Under the pieces are notes generated by a model, which did no database searches, was not told the DNA's origin, and saw nothing but the letters and a program-made list of their open reading frames with translations. From NCBI GenBank assembly GCA_905182375.1, contig CAJJBF010000016.1, forward strand, positions 1 to 38,524: a stretch of DNA of 38,524 bases, in the 5' to 3' direction. The position numbers were made by a program, and so were the translations under genes. Positions 1-8,795 of the stretch are shown one piece after another. The stretch is from Flammeovirgaceae bacterium UBA4465 (lineage in GTDB: Bacteria > Bacteroidota > Bacteroidia > Cytophagales > Cyclobacteriaceae). Position 1 is the first letter of the stretch. Each line of letters opens with the position of its first letter.

Positions 1-893
1 TTAGAGGCCGCATCAACAACTTGCTGCATAGTCTCCGACCGCACATCCCATTGTTCTCCATTCCAATAACGCCATTCCTTGAAATTTTCGAAGTCCTTAG
101 GTTTTACTCGGGCGACAACCAAACTTTTTTTTGCACCAATACAGCCATAGACATATATATAACCATCCGGATTTGGTGCGCCGGCCCATGTGGTATTTAC
201 CAGAATACCCGAACCCAAATTTCCTTCCCCAAGACTATCAATTTTGACATGCAATGGAGTAGTCAATTGACGTTGATCCACATATGGTGGACTTGATCGA
301 TTCCCCATTGCCATAAGTGAGACGTTGGGTTCAATAAAATCATATACATTTTCTCCAGTACGCTCAATATGATAAGCAAATACATAAAGAGTATTCGACA
401 ATTCTTGATTGACGAAACCATCCCCCAACCAAAAAAAATCATCCTCGGAAGCATGCTCATTACTTGGAACAAAAAGGGCACTTGGCTGACCAGTTGAACT
501 GCGATAAATGAAAAAATCAAGGCTATCCGCTATGGGTTGATTTCCTTTCAAATAAGCGACTGAATTATTTACCATTACAGAACTTTGATCAGGTTTATTT
601 TCAACAACTTTGCCAATATAGGTGTCACTAAAGAATATTAACGTAGAATCATTTCCCAAATTACCCTGCCGATCTCTACCTGTAAGAGGAATGGTGAAAA
701 TTCCATCTGCACCAAACCAACCATCCTTTCTATAAAATAATTGGGTCCATTCAGGTGCCGATTCGACGGAGTAGGAAATATTCAAATCCGTTTTGACTAT
801 TTCCTTTGACCGCGGACCACAAGCGCTCAATAATCCTATTATAAATAATAATCCTATTCCATTTTTTGGAACTGAAATAGCTATAATCCTCAT
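1..893 (-). CDS. Propeller-type lipoprotein, paralogue of the next gene; 3' end outside window
   Basis: An open frame starts at the ATG at 893-891 and runs off the left edge without a stop (297 codons visible). It begins with a signal peptide and a good lipobox (LLSAC, Cys25), so it should be an outer-membrane or surface lipoprotein. About 30 residues after the Cys comes WFGADGIFTIPL and then LIFFSDTYIG, the same order as WTGADATYSVPL and LWMFGDTFIG in the downstream paralogue at 929-2167. This Asp-rich first blade resembles the five-bladed beta-propeller folds of GH43/GH32-like enzymes and the Bacteroidota DUF5005/DUF4185-type families; that link is from motif memory, not from a search. As the last visible gene of the minus-strand operon, 35 bp after its paralogue, it probably acts on the same glycan. 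Catalytic activity is not shown. Confidence 0.8.
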   Translation of the reverse strand, partial: MRIIAISVPKNGIGLLFIIGLLSACGPRSKEIVKTDLNISYSVESAPEWTQLFYRKDGWFGADGIFTIPLTGRDRQGNLGNDSTLIFFSDTYIGKVVENKPDQSSVMVNNSVAYLKGNQPIADSLDFFIYRSSTGQPSALFVPSNEHASEDDFFWLGDGFVNQELSNTLYVFAYHIERTGENVYDFIEPNVSLMAMGNRSSPPYVDQRQLTTPLHVKIDSLGEGNLGSGILVNTTWAGAPNPDGYIYVYGCIGAKKSLVVARVKPKDFENFKEWRYWNGEQWDVRSETMQQVVDAAS

Positions 894-928
894 AATTTTA
901 ATAAAAAATTCTCATCAAATAGGTTCAT

Positions 929-2167
929 TTATTGCCAATTTTCGACCTTGATGAACTTTGGGCGATATAAATCCGCATTGTCAAAAAGAGACCAAAAATC
1001 AAAACTATTAATATTATAAGAGATAATTAATTCATCATTGGTTGATAATTCTGGATGCACGAATGCATTATAAGTAAATACATCACCATCTGTCTCAGGT
1101 GTACAATATACTATTTTTTTACTGTGCCAAGGACCCATTGGGAAATCAGATTCAAATAACTGTATCTCCTTCCCAAATATAATCTGGTGAGTTAATAAGT
1201 AATATTTATCGTTCTTTTTAAAAACACTGAATTGATCCGAAACCCCATCATGTATTCGATACGTTGAAGGTTCTGAAACCCATTCTGACCCGTTATAAAA
1301 TTCCCAAACTGCACGTAAATCACCACCAGGAGCACGAGCAACATGGGCATATTTATTATAACCAACGGTAGTTATTCCGTAGATATAGGTGTAGTCTGTA
1401 GCTTCCATCAACGTCGACCCATAAGAAATTTCAGGCGAGGGTATTTTCATGGTAAGCGATTTAAGTGTTAAATCAGGTAAAGAAAAAATAGCCAAGTCTA
1501 CTTGCTTATAGGCAAATCCCCACATGCCTTCTCCCACACGTTGCATATGAGCCAGTAACATATGTAATTCCCCATTATAGATCGTAGCATCAAAAGGCCA
1601 ATACCAATCATCTGTTTCATTGGGTACAATTAACGCCTTAGGATTAGCCCTAGTACCCCCGAAAAGGGTGATGAATTCATTTTCACCTGTTAAAACAAAA
1701 GTATTATTGATCATTTTTGTTTGATTCCTAGTCCGGTCTTCATTTACTGTACCGATAAATGTGTCCCCAAACATCCACAGCACACGCCCATCAGGTAAAG
1801 GCACGGAATAAGTAGCATCGGCACCTGTCCATCCATTTTCATAACGTGTAAAGATTTGATCCCATTTACAATTTTTTGAGGTTTTTACATCCTCCCAACA
1901 TGTACTGGACACAAGAATGTCGGTGCAAGACACGGATTCAAGAATTAATTCGTCTCGAATGATTGTAGACATCGTTCCTACCTCTAGGATGTCTTCAAGT
2001 TCATTTATGACATCCTCTTGATTCGAAATGTTGACCGAATCCGAATCATAAATACCCGTATCTATTAAATTTTTATCTTGTGAAATGGTAAAAATCGGTG
2101 GCTCATCTTCACATGACATTAAGAGAAAAGCAAAAATAAAAATAATGATATTTTTCAAAATGAGCAT
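929..2167 (-). CDS. Propeller-type lipoprotein (DUF5005-like), probable glycan-active
   Basis: A 412-residue protein with a signal peptide and lipobox (LLMSC, Cys19). The conserved core begins near residue 105 with NGWTGADATYSVPLPDGR, followed by LWMFGDTFIG, and later WYWPFDATIY and a C-terminal LSTNDELIISYNIN. The repeated aromatic/Asp blades and the closing 'ISYNIN' strand look like a five-bladed beta-propeller as in GH43- and GH32-type enzymes. In PULs such proteins are usually annotated DUF5005 or DUF4185; the exact family is uncertain. Its start overlaps the 3' end of the preceding sialate-O-acetylesterase remnant by 59 bp, and only this ATG keeps the signal peptide. It is one of three 'GDT(F/Y)' propeller proteins in the locus, so these may be uncharacterised hydrolases or binding proteins for this substrate. 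Confidence 0.8.
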   Translation of the reverse strand: MLILKNIIIFIFAFLLMSCEDEPPIFTISQDKNLIDTGIYDSDSVNISNQEDVINELEDILEVGTMSTIIRDELILESVSCTDILVSSTCWEDVKTSKNCKWDQIFTRYENGWTGADATYSVPLPDGRVLWMFGDTFIGTVNEDRTRNQTKMINNTFVLTGENEFITLFGGTRANPKALIVPNETDDWYWPFDATIYNGELHMLLAHMQRVGEGMWGFAYKQVDLAIFSLPDLTLKSLTMKIPSPEISYGSTLMEATDYTYIYGITTVGYNKYAHVARAPGGDLRAVWEFYNGSEWVSEPSTYRIHDGVSDQFSVFKKNDKYYLLTHQIIFGKEIQLFESDFPMGPWHSKKIVYCTPETDGDVFTYNAFVHPELSTNDELIISYNINSFDFWSLFDNADLYRPKFIKVENWQ

Positions 2168-4128
2168 CTTTAGAGTGATACCTATTGCCCTCTGTGATAC
2201 CCTTCCAATTATCTGTTTGGAAAGGAGCTAATGGCCACCCCTCTTTATTAAAAAGATTTAAAGTCCCAGGATTTGACGACCATGCATACCTAATAGCTAC
2301 GGGCTTCTCTACTTCCTCACAAAATACCTCTATCTCGCCATTTGAAATAGTAGCCTTAGCCCAATAAAATTTTTGATCCGCACCGGCAATAGCAAATCCA
2401 CGAATGTAACCATATTTGTCTCTAACCACTAGATCTTCCACTGCCTGATCGATACTCACGAATATACGATGGTCCTCAACGCGATGATTTTTATAAATAG
2501 GTGATAAGATAAAGTGTCTACCATAGGTGAGATTTAAGGCCACTATTGCTGATCTTCGCCCAACTTCTACCTTATTCTTGGGATGAATGTCGTCAGCATC
2601 TCCGATGTCAATGGTGACCACTCTTCCTACATGCAACAACTTCAATGCCTGGTCCTGCGCCATTCGCATTTCGGACCAAGATTGATCAACGGGTTCAGAA
2701 GCTTCTCTCAAATAGTTGGGCAGTTGTACATATAAAAAAGGCAACTCAACATCTCCAAAATGACCTCTCCAATCGACAATCATTTCAGGGAAAAGAGATT
2801 GATATTCATGAGCCCGATAAACTAACTTAGATGATTAAAAAAATATCCCTTTTATTTTAAAGGTTTCTAAGTGGGGCAATATTGCCATTGTATAGAACCC
2901 CTGGGGATGAAAAAGGGCTCGCATTGACTGTCAACGGAGCTTTAAAGTTATCGGCATCAATAGCCGTACCCTTTTTGTACTTCCAGTCTCCCCAAATTAT
3001 TGGGTTACCCCAAAAAGCGCTGGTAGAAAAGCCCCCATTTCCACCTATATCAAAAACTCTGACTGCGATCACATTGTCCTTTGGCTGTAATAGATTGGTT
3101 TCCACACTATAATTTCGAAAATTATGGCGCCCATACGTTTCTCCTATTTTTTTACCATTAACCCATACCACGTCATAATCATCTATTTGATTCAATTGGA
3201 TGCTGAATCTTGGGCGATCATATCCTTCAGGAAGATCAAAAGTCTTTCGAAACCAGACAGCACCGTCATGATCTACTAAAGTGGTATCTAATTCTTCCCA
3301 AAATCCTGAAACTTTCATCTCCAGCCAATCACTGTCATCCAATTTTTTTGCAAACCACTTTAGATCGAGCCCTATGTCCTTCAAATAATGTTTTTTGGAC
3401 CATTTTTCTTTGCCCTTTTCAAAATCAATCCTGAGCTCCTCAAATGATTTGTTATTAGATACTATTGTATTCACCTCCTCTTTAAATTGAGGAAACTTTA
3501 CCAATGCATCATTCGACATCCATGCCTCAATCGAACTCGATCCTAAACTGACATTAATTAAGCCTATCGGAACGTCTATTTCGGACGATAGATTTTTTCC
3601 AAAATAATAGCTTACAGCAGAAAAATTACCCATAGTCTCCGCATCTAACAATTGCCATGTTCCTCCCTTGAGGTCTTCTTGAGGTAAATAATCCATATCA
3701 ATAGATACTTTAAATAACCTTATGTTGGTCTTCAAAAAAGTTGTGTCAGTCTCTTGATAGTGAAACTGATCATTAGTCCACTCCATATTTGATTGTCCGG
3801 AGCAAATCCATAGATCCCCAATTAAAATATTCTCAAAAATTAACTCGCTTTCTCTACCTTTTACTATCAAAACATAGGGTCCACCCGCTGACATTGGAGC
3901 CAAATCAAGTGTCCATTTTCCATTTTTACCTACCTTAACTTGCTCCATCAATGGACCTAAATGGATCGATATTAACTCCAAAGGATCACCCCAACCCCAT
4001 AGGGTTATGGGCTGATCTCTTTGTAATACCATATGATTACTGAAAATTTTAGGCATCGAGACCCCACATGTGCCAGTAGTCGATAAAAGCACCCATAGAA
4101 ATACCAAAATGACTGATGGTTTCACCAT
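2109..4128 (-). pseudogene. Sialate O-acetylesterase-like (SGNH/SASA) protein, interrupted
   Basis: Two frames together make one SASA esterase of about 670 residues, the usual family length. The 5' part (4128-2857, 423 aa) has a signal peptide, VLQRD, the nucleophile motif SGQSNM, and an inserted galactose-binding-like sandwich at about residues 230-390. It ends at VLYNGNIAPLRNL. The 3' part (frame entering near 2850, ATG at 2783, stop at 2109) continues YRAHEYQSLFPEMIVDWR and carries the catalytic DxxH as DADDIHP. Between them an extra T in a T-run at 2859-2861 shifts the frame, a TAA lies at 2837-2835, and the normally invariant YQGESN block is replaced by unrelated codons. The gene is probably inactive, or else locally misassembled. 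The family removes acetyl groups from sugars. Its ATG overlaps the stop of the upstream FG-GAP gene. Confidence 0.82.
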
Positions 4129-7100
4129 TTATATAAGGGATTAATTTTAAATATATTCAAATTACCGTTATTAGAGGCAGCAAGAAAGTAGGGTACCTCT
4201 CCAACCATCACTTTTTTTATGGTTCTGACTTCGCCTGAAAGAAAATTTTCCAATAAATGAGTGGACATGGTTTTAAAATCACCTCTTCCGGTCCCCAAAG
4301 CTAAAATTCCTTTAGACGCATTCAAATCACCTATAGCCACATTCATGCCTGAATTATTGCCGGCCGCCATCAGATCTAAATAACCGTCATCATCAAAATC
4401 AAAAACAAGCAGGGCCTCGACACTTGACCATTGAAATGCTTTGGGAAGAGGCTTGGTTATGAAATTACCTGAGCCTTTATTTTCAAAATAACTCGAGTTT
4501 AAGGTTTGAATTTGCGTTTGATATAGGATTTTGTCCTGTTCTAATTCCATCAAATCTCGGGTCGTGAAATGGGCGTAGGTCTGATAAGAAGGACAAGCAG
4601 TTTGTAGATTTTTCAATGCTTTTAGCATAATCGCCCTGCCGTAAAGGGGGAAACTCTCGAACTTGCCCTCCCCTAATGCGAAAAAAGCAGTCGGAATACC
4701 GAGACAATGAGCATCACTTCCCAGACAATAGCCTAGAAGATCCATAGGATATGCTTGCGAAACATTCAATCCTGTATTTAACCCCAAATTCCCTACAACT
4801 AAGTCAATATCCCCATCATTATCAAAATCGCCCGTAGCCAAACTTCTCCAAATACCACTTGATCCCGTTATACTCCTTTTCTTAAATCCCTTACCCAGGT
4901 TATTATACAGAATCGTGACTTCCATCCATTCCCCTACCACTACTATATCAGGCCAATCATCATGGTTCATATCTACTACTTCCACATCGGTCACCATGCC
5001 CAAAGATTTCAAGTCATCAAAATCAGGACCTACTACTGAACTAAAAATACCTTTATCATTACGATAAAGCCAACTATTTGTTGGCCTGCCGTAGGCCTTT
5101 ACATCAGTTTGACCTGTTCTGAACAAATCAAGATCTCCATCCCGATCAAAATCAATGGTCAAAATTTTGGAGCCTGGATCTTTAGTTTGTTCGATGCGAT
5201 CCGTGGAACTTGTGAAAGTTCCGTTATCATTAATTAAGAGTTCATCTTGATAAGCTCCTTCTCTATTCAAATTCTCGATCCCACCAGAGAGGACATAAAG
5301 ATCCTCATCTCCATCATTATCGCAATCAAAAAAAATAGCATCTGTTTCTTCTACAAAAGCCCTTGCTCTGACGCTTTCATCATTTCTTCCAAAAAAATCA
5401 AAAAAATTACCGTTGAATCCTTGTGACCCGGTCATATAAAAAAGTATACGACCAAAATCATCTCTACTAGACATGGCTAGCCCAGGTCCCGTATTGGAAT
5501 ATTTCCAAGGAAGCAAGGGATGGCTATCAAAATCATTGTAATCTAATTCTTGATGTGCTACCATGATGGGTTGAGCTTCTACAAAAAGAAGATCTTCCTC
5601 CTCTAAGTCTCTTTTTCTAGGCATACTTTCATCATGCCTGATCTCATAGCTCCTCCCCGATTGCAACCCATACTGCCATGAGGTGGTGTTATCATACCAA
5701 TCCACCCGCAAGGAATCTGCAAGCTTACCCGCACCCAACCCAATGATCATGGTTTCCCCTACTGTTGACATATAACCTCTACTGAGGTAATATTCAAATT
5801 TCTGGACTTGTGTATCAACGTAAGCAGTAATTACACTCCCTATCCCTCTATGATTGTATTTGGGACCTTTCAATTTTATACTGATTGAATTTCCGGAAAT
5901 ACGATTTTCAAAAATACTTGCTTTTGCATTGGAATTATTGGTCACCAAATCAAGATCTCCATCCAAATCGAGGTCTCCATAGGCAGCGCCCGAAGAAACT
6001 CCTACAAAAGTCTCTATTCCAGATTCTTGAAAAGTTGAATCCTTCTGATTCCAAAAAATCAGATTATTAACCTCCACCGCTGATAGCTCCTTCATTAGGG
6101 CGAGATAAAGACTGTCAATCTTTTTTTGCGAGCTGAAGGTTATTCGATTTTTTCGATAGGCTATAAAATCTTGATTGGTAATATCCTTCAAGTAGCCATT
6201 GCTAATAAAAACATCCTTAAAACCATCCAAATTCAAATCGACAAACAAAGGGGCCCAACTCCAATCCGTACTGCTTATTCCAGCAAATTGCCCCAATTCA
6301 CTAAAGGTGCTCCCGCGGTCGGCAGCTCCCTGATTGAGCTGTAACGTGTTTCTAGGATATTGTAATTCATAACCCATGGAAGCTGCAGCAGATTGCAAAT
6401 AAGTATTCAAATTATTTGCCATCATCACCCTGGATTTTCTAGTTTTGGGCAACATATCGGCCACTAGAATATCTGGCAATTCATCGTTGTTAAAATCTGC
6501 TACATCATTACCCATGCCATTAAAAGATTGATGCTTCAGGGCCTTATTAATTTCATTGACAAAGGTTCCATTTCGCTGATTCATATAGAGAATATCATTG
6601 GATATAAAATCATTAGAAATGTACAAATCTGGCCATCCATCAAGATTAAAATCGGAAACACCAACGCCTAATCCAAAACCCTCTACTTCAATTCCCGCCT
6701 GTGTTGAGACATCAACATATACTGGATGATCCAAAGAATCTATCCATTCACATCTTAACAATCGATCTGTATTGGCAGCGCTACCATCTAGTTTTCTTGG
6801 AATGGGGTCATTTACGTCATTAAATTGATTGGTATGATTCAATAAATACACATCCAAATCACCATCCAAGTCATAATCCAATACAGCCGCATGGGTAGAA
6901 TAATCCTCAAAATCAAGGCCATATAGAGCGGCCGATTCGGTAAAAGTCATGTCCTTATTATTTATATAGAGCAGATTCTTTCGCATTTCAGCATTTTTTT
7001 CTCCTGCGACAGATAAATATAGATCCAACCATCCATCTTGATTAAAATCTTCAACTAATGCTCCCGTACACCATGAACTCGTGCTTAACCCTGCCTCTTT

Positions 7101-7409
7101 GGTCACGTCTTGAAACTTAAAATTTCCCGTATTTTGATAAAGTGCATTTGACACTCTGTTACCCATAAAAAACAAATCTTCGAGACCATCGTTATTAAAG
7201 TCACCCAAGGCCGTACCTGCCCCATTAAAAAAATACATATAATCGATAATCGAAAAGTCCGTATCCAGATCAATTTGATTATTAAATAACACGCCCGTAT
7301 GATGACTTGAAAGCGCATGAATAGGCTGCTGTTTTTGAGAACAATCATGAAACCAAAAACTACTCAACAAAAGTATTATTTTATACCACTCAAGTTTTGA
7401 AATATCCAT
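4122..7409 (-). CDS. FG-GAP/VCBS repeat lipoprotein with ASPIC/UnbV domain
   Basis: A 1095-residue exported protein. A short hydrophobic signal ends in a weak lipobox (WFHDC, Cys23). From residue about 65 there are many FG-GAP blades with calcium-loop signatures such as DFNNDGLEDL, DYDLDGDLDV, DLNLDGFKDV and DFDNDGDIDL, consistent with integrin-like seven-bladed propellers. An ASPIC/UnbV module lies at about 510-590 (GIGSVITAYV, GETMIIGLG, DSLRVDWYD), splitting two propeller arrays. Proteins of this build often accompany SusC/SusD pairs in Bacteroidota; their job, probably surface glycan binding or scaffolding, is not established. The gene overlaps the end of the CE7-like esterase by 34 bp. 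The first ATG is kept because later starts lose the signal. The stop overlaps the ATG of the next gene by 7 bp, which suggests coupled translation. Confidence 0.88.
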   Translation of the reverse strand: MDISKLEWYKIILLLSSFWFHDCSQKQQPIHALSSHHTGVLFNNQIDLDTDFSIIDYMYFFNGAGTALGDFNNDGLEDLFFMGNRVSNALYQNTGNFKFQDVTKEAGLSTSSWCTGALVEDFNQDGWLDLYLSVAGEKNAEMRKNLLYINNKDMTFTESAALYGLDFEDYSTHAAVLDYDLDGDLDVYLLNHTNQFNDVNDPIPRKLDGSAANTDRLLRCEWIDSLDHPVYVDVSTQAGIEVEGFGLGVGVSDFNLDGWPDLYISNDFISNDILYMNQRNGTFVNEINKALKHQSFNGMGNDVADFNNDELPDILVADMLPKTRKSRVMMANNLNTYLQSAAASMGYELQYPRNTLQLNQGAADRGSTFSELGQFAGISSTDWSWAPLFVDLNLDGFKDVFISNGYLKDITNQDFIAYRKNRITFSSQKKIDSLYLALMKELSAVEVNNLIFWNQKDSTFQESGIETFVGVSSGAAYGDLDLDGDLDLVTNNSNAKASIFENRISGNSISIKLKGPKYNHRGIGSVITAYVDTQVQKFEYYLSRGYMSTVGETMIIGLGAGKLADSLRVDWYDNTTSWQYGLQSGRSYEIRHDESMPRKRDLEEEDLLFVEAQPIMVAHQELDYNDFDSHPLLPWKYSNTGPGLAMSSRDDFGRILFYMTGSQGFNGNFFDFFGRNDESVRARAFVEETDAIFFDCDNDGDEDLYVLSGGIENLNREGAYQDELLINDNGTFTSSTDRIEQTKDPGSKILTIDFDRDGDLDLFRTGQTDVKAYGRPTNSWLYRNDKGIFSSVVGPDFDDLKSLGMVTDVEVVDMNHDDWPDIVVVGEWMEVTILYNNLGKGFKKRSITGSSGIWRSLATGDFDNDGDIDLVVGNLGLNTGLNVSQAYPMDLLGYCLGSDAHCLGIPTAFFALGEGKFESFPLYGRAIMLKALKNLQTACPSYQTYAHFTTRDLMELEQDKILYQTQIQTLNSSYFENKGSGNFITKPLPKAFQWSSVEALLVFDFDDDGYLDLMAAGNNSGMNVAIGDLNASKGILALGTGRGDFKTMSTHLLENFLSGEVRTIKKVMVGEVPYFLAASNNGNLNIFKINPLYKW

Positions 7410-8707
7410 TCGTCGGTTACCGCTTTTTGTTCAGGGTAAATGTAATGCCCCGCATCCTTCATAATACCCAATTCCTTAGGTGCCTTGATTACATTATACA
7501 TGCTTTGAATAGAGGTAGGAGGGCAACTTTGATCATTATACCCCCAACAATAATAGCCTGGTACTTTTAATATTCTCGCAAAATTTACGACATCATAATA
7601 CTTAGAAGTCTCAATTTTATCTTCCTTAGCGTGAAATGGGGAATTATTCTTGTCAAATAAATGAGGCCATCCTCCCGCCCGGCCATTGAGATATCCTGTT
7701 AAGTCGCAAAGCGCAGGATAGTAGGAAACTAAATAATCCACTCGTTCGTCCAATGCCGCTGTGACAATGGCCAACGCACCTCCTTGACTGCCTCCACTGA
7801 CACCTAAATGTTCCTGATCAAATTGTGGTAAGCTATAGATAAAATCAATCGCCTTTACACACCCCGCATAGACCCTTCGGTAATAATACAGCTCTTTATT
7901 GTCCAAATTAAATGCCCAATAATCATTCAAAGCTGCATTCCATAATTCTCCATAGATCTCATTGTGATCATTCATAACCATAGGGATTCCATGAATTCGA
8001 ATGTCCAAAACAATCAATCCCTTAAGTGCATCCGCATCTTGAACCATAAAGTGAGGCCAAACCCCTGCTCCTGGGACCTTGATCAATGCGGGAAATTTTT
8101 TGCCCCCTCTAGGGACCGACAACACACCATAAATATAGCTTCCCAGTCTAAAATTTTGAAACTTAACCTGATAGACATCCAATTTTTCATCACTCAATGC
8201 TTTGATTTTGGTCATTTTAGCATTAAGCGGTATATCCTTGTTTTGCAAAAGCGTTTGCTCCCAGAATTTCTCAAAATCATCAGGCATCGTAGTTGTAGGC
8301 ATTATTTGATCATTTGCAAAAGCCACGGTAGCCATGCCTTCATAAAATTTTCCCTCGGAATCAACGGTAACCTTACATCTAAGATAACCTGGTGTCTTCA
8401 TCTGCTGGGGCTTAAGTTGTGCCCTCCCGTTTTCAAGATAGAGAATACCCGCATCAATAGGATCCATCTTTTCTGGCATAATTTCGTATTGTACCTTAGC
8501 CTCGATTGGATTTCCATTTTTATAAACTGATACACTAAATATTACCGATTCTCCTAGTCGATAATTCCAGTCAGAATGGTCTGCAGATACGATGACCCTT
8601 ACCGGCGTATAACTCGGCCCCCACTGACCGTAAGCCAACGCGGTAAAAAATAAACTAATACACGCAATACTCAGTTTGATAAAACTTCCCATTGAATTTA
8701 ATCCCAT
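7376..8707 (-). CDS. Secreted acetyl-ester hydrolase, AXE1/CE7-like alpha/beta hydrolase
   Basis: A 443-residue protein with a cleavable signal peptide ending near AYGQ. An N-terminal Ig-like region (about 35-130) is followed by an alpha/beta-hydrolase domain. The nucleophile elbow is GVSGGSQGG (Ser307), with Asp392 in GYNDQSCPP and His421 in DAGHYIYPEQ, in the spacing of acetyl-xylan esterase/cephalosporin-C deacetylase proteins. CE7 enzymes remove acetyl groups from short oligosaccharides; periplasmic or surface action on acetylated manno-oligosaccharides would fit here, but the substrate is inferred. A second in-frame ATG at 8692 gives an equally good signal peptide. It follows the GH92 gene after 88 bp with no clear terminator, so it is most likely in the same transcript. 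Confidence 0.85.
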   Translation of the reverse strand: MGLNSMGSFIKLSIACISLFFTALAYGQWGPSYTPVRVIVSADHSDWNYRLGESVIFSVSVYKNGNPIEAKVQYEIMPEKMDPIDAGILYLENGRAQLKPQQMKTPGYLRCKVTVDSEGKFYEGMATVAFANDQIMPTTTMPDDFEKFWEQTLLQNKDIPLNAKMTKIKALSDEKLDVYQVKFQNFRLGSYIYGVLSVPRGGKKFPALIKVPGAGVWPHFMVQDADALKGLIVLDIRIHGIPMVMNDHNEIYGELWNAALNDYWAFNLDNKELYYYRRVYAGCVKAIDFIYSLPQFDQEHLGVSGGSQGGALAIVTAALDERVDYLVSYYPALCDLTGYLNGRAGGWPHLFDKNNSPFHAKEDKIETSKYYDVVNFARILKVPGYYCWGYNDQSCPPTSIQSMYNVIKAPKELGIMKDAGHYIYPEQKAVTDEWIFQNLSGIK

Positions 8708-8795
8708 TTAAATTCCCTATTAACGCTTAAAAAAAGTAGGCCCTTTTCCATAATAAAAAATCAATCTATTCTCATGACGCTATTTCTCGAATGAA

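Noticed and set aside
7964..8530. Plus-strand 188-codon frame
   Set aside because: It lies wholly inside the CE7-like esterase gene on the other strand and its translation shows no domain or signal; it is a shadow frame.
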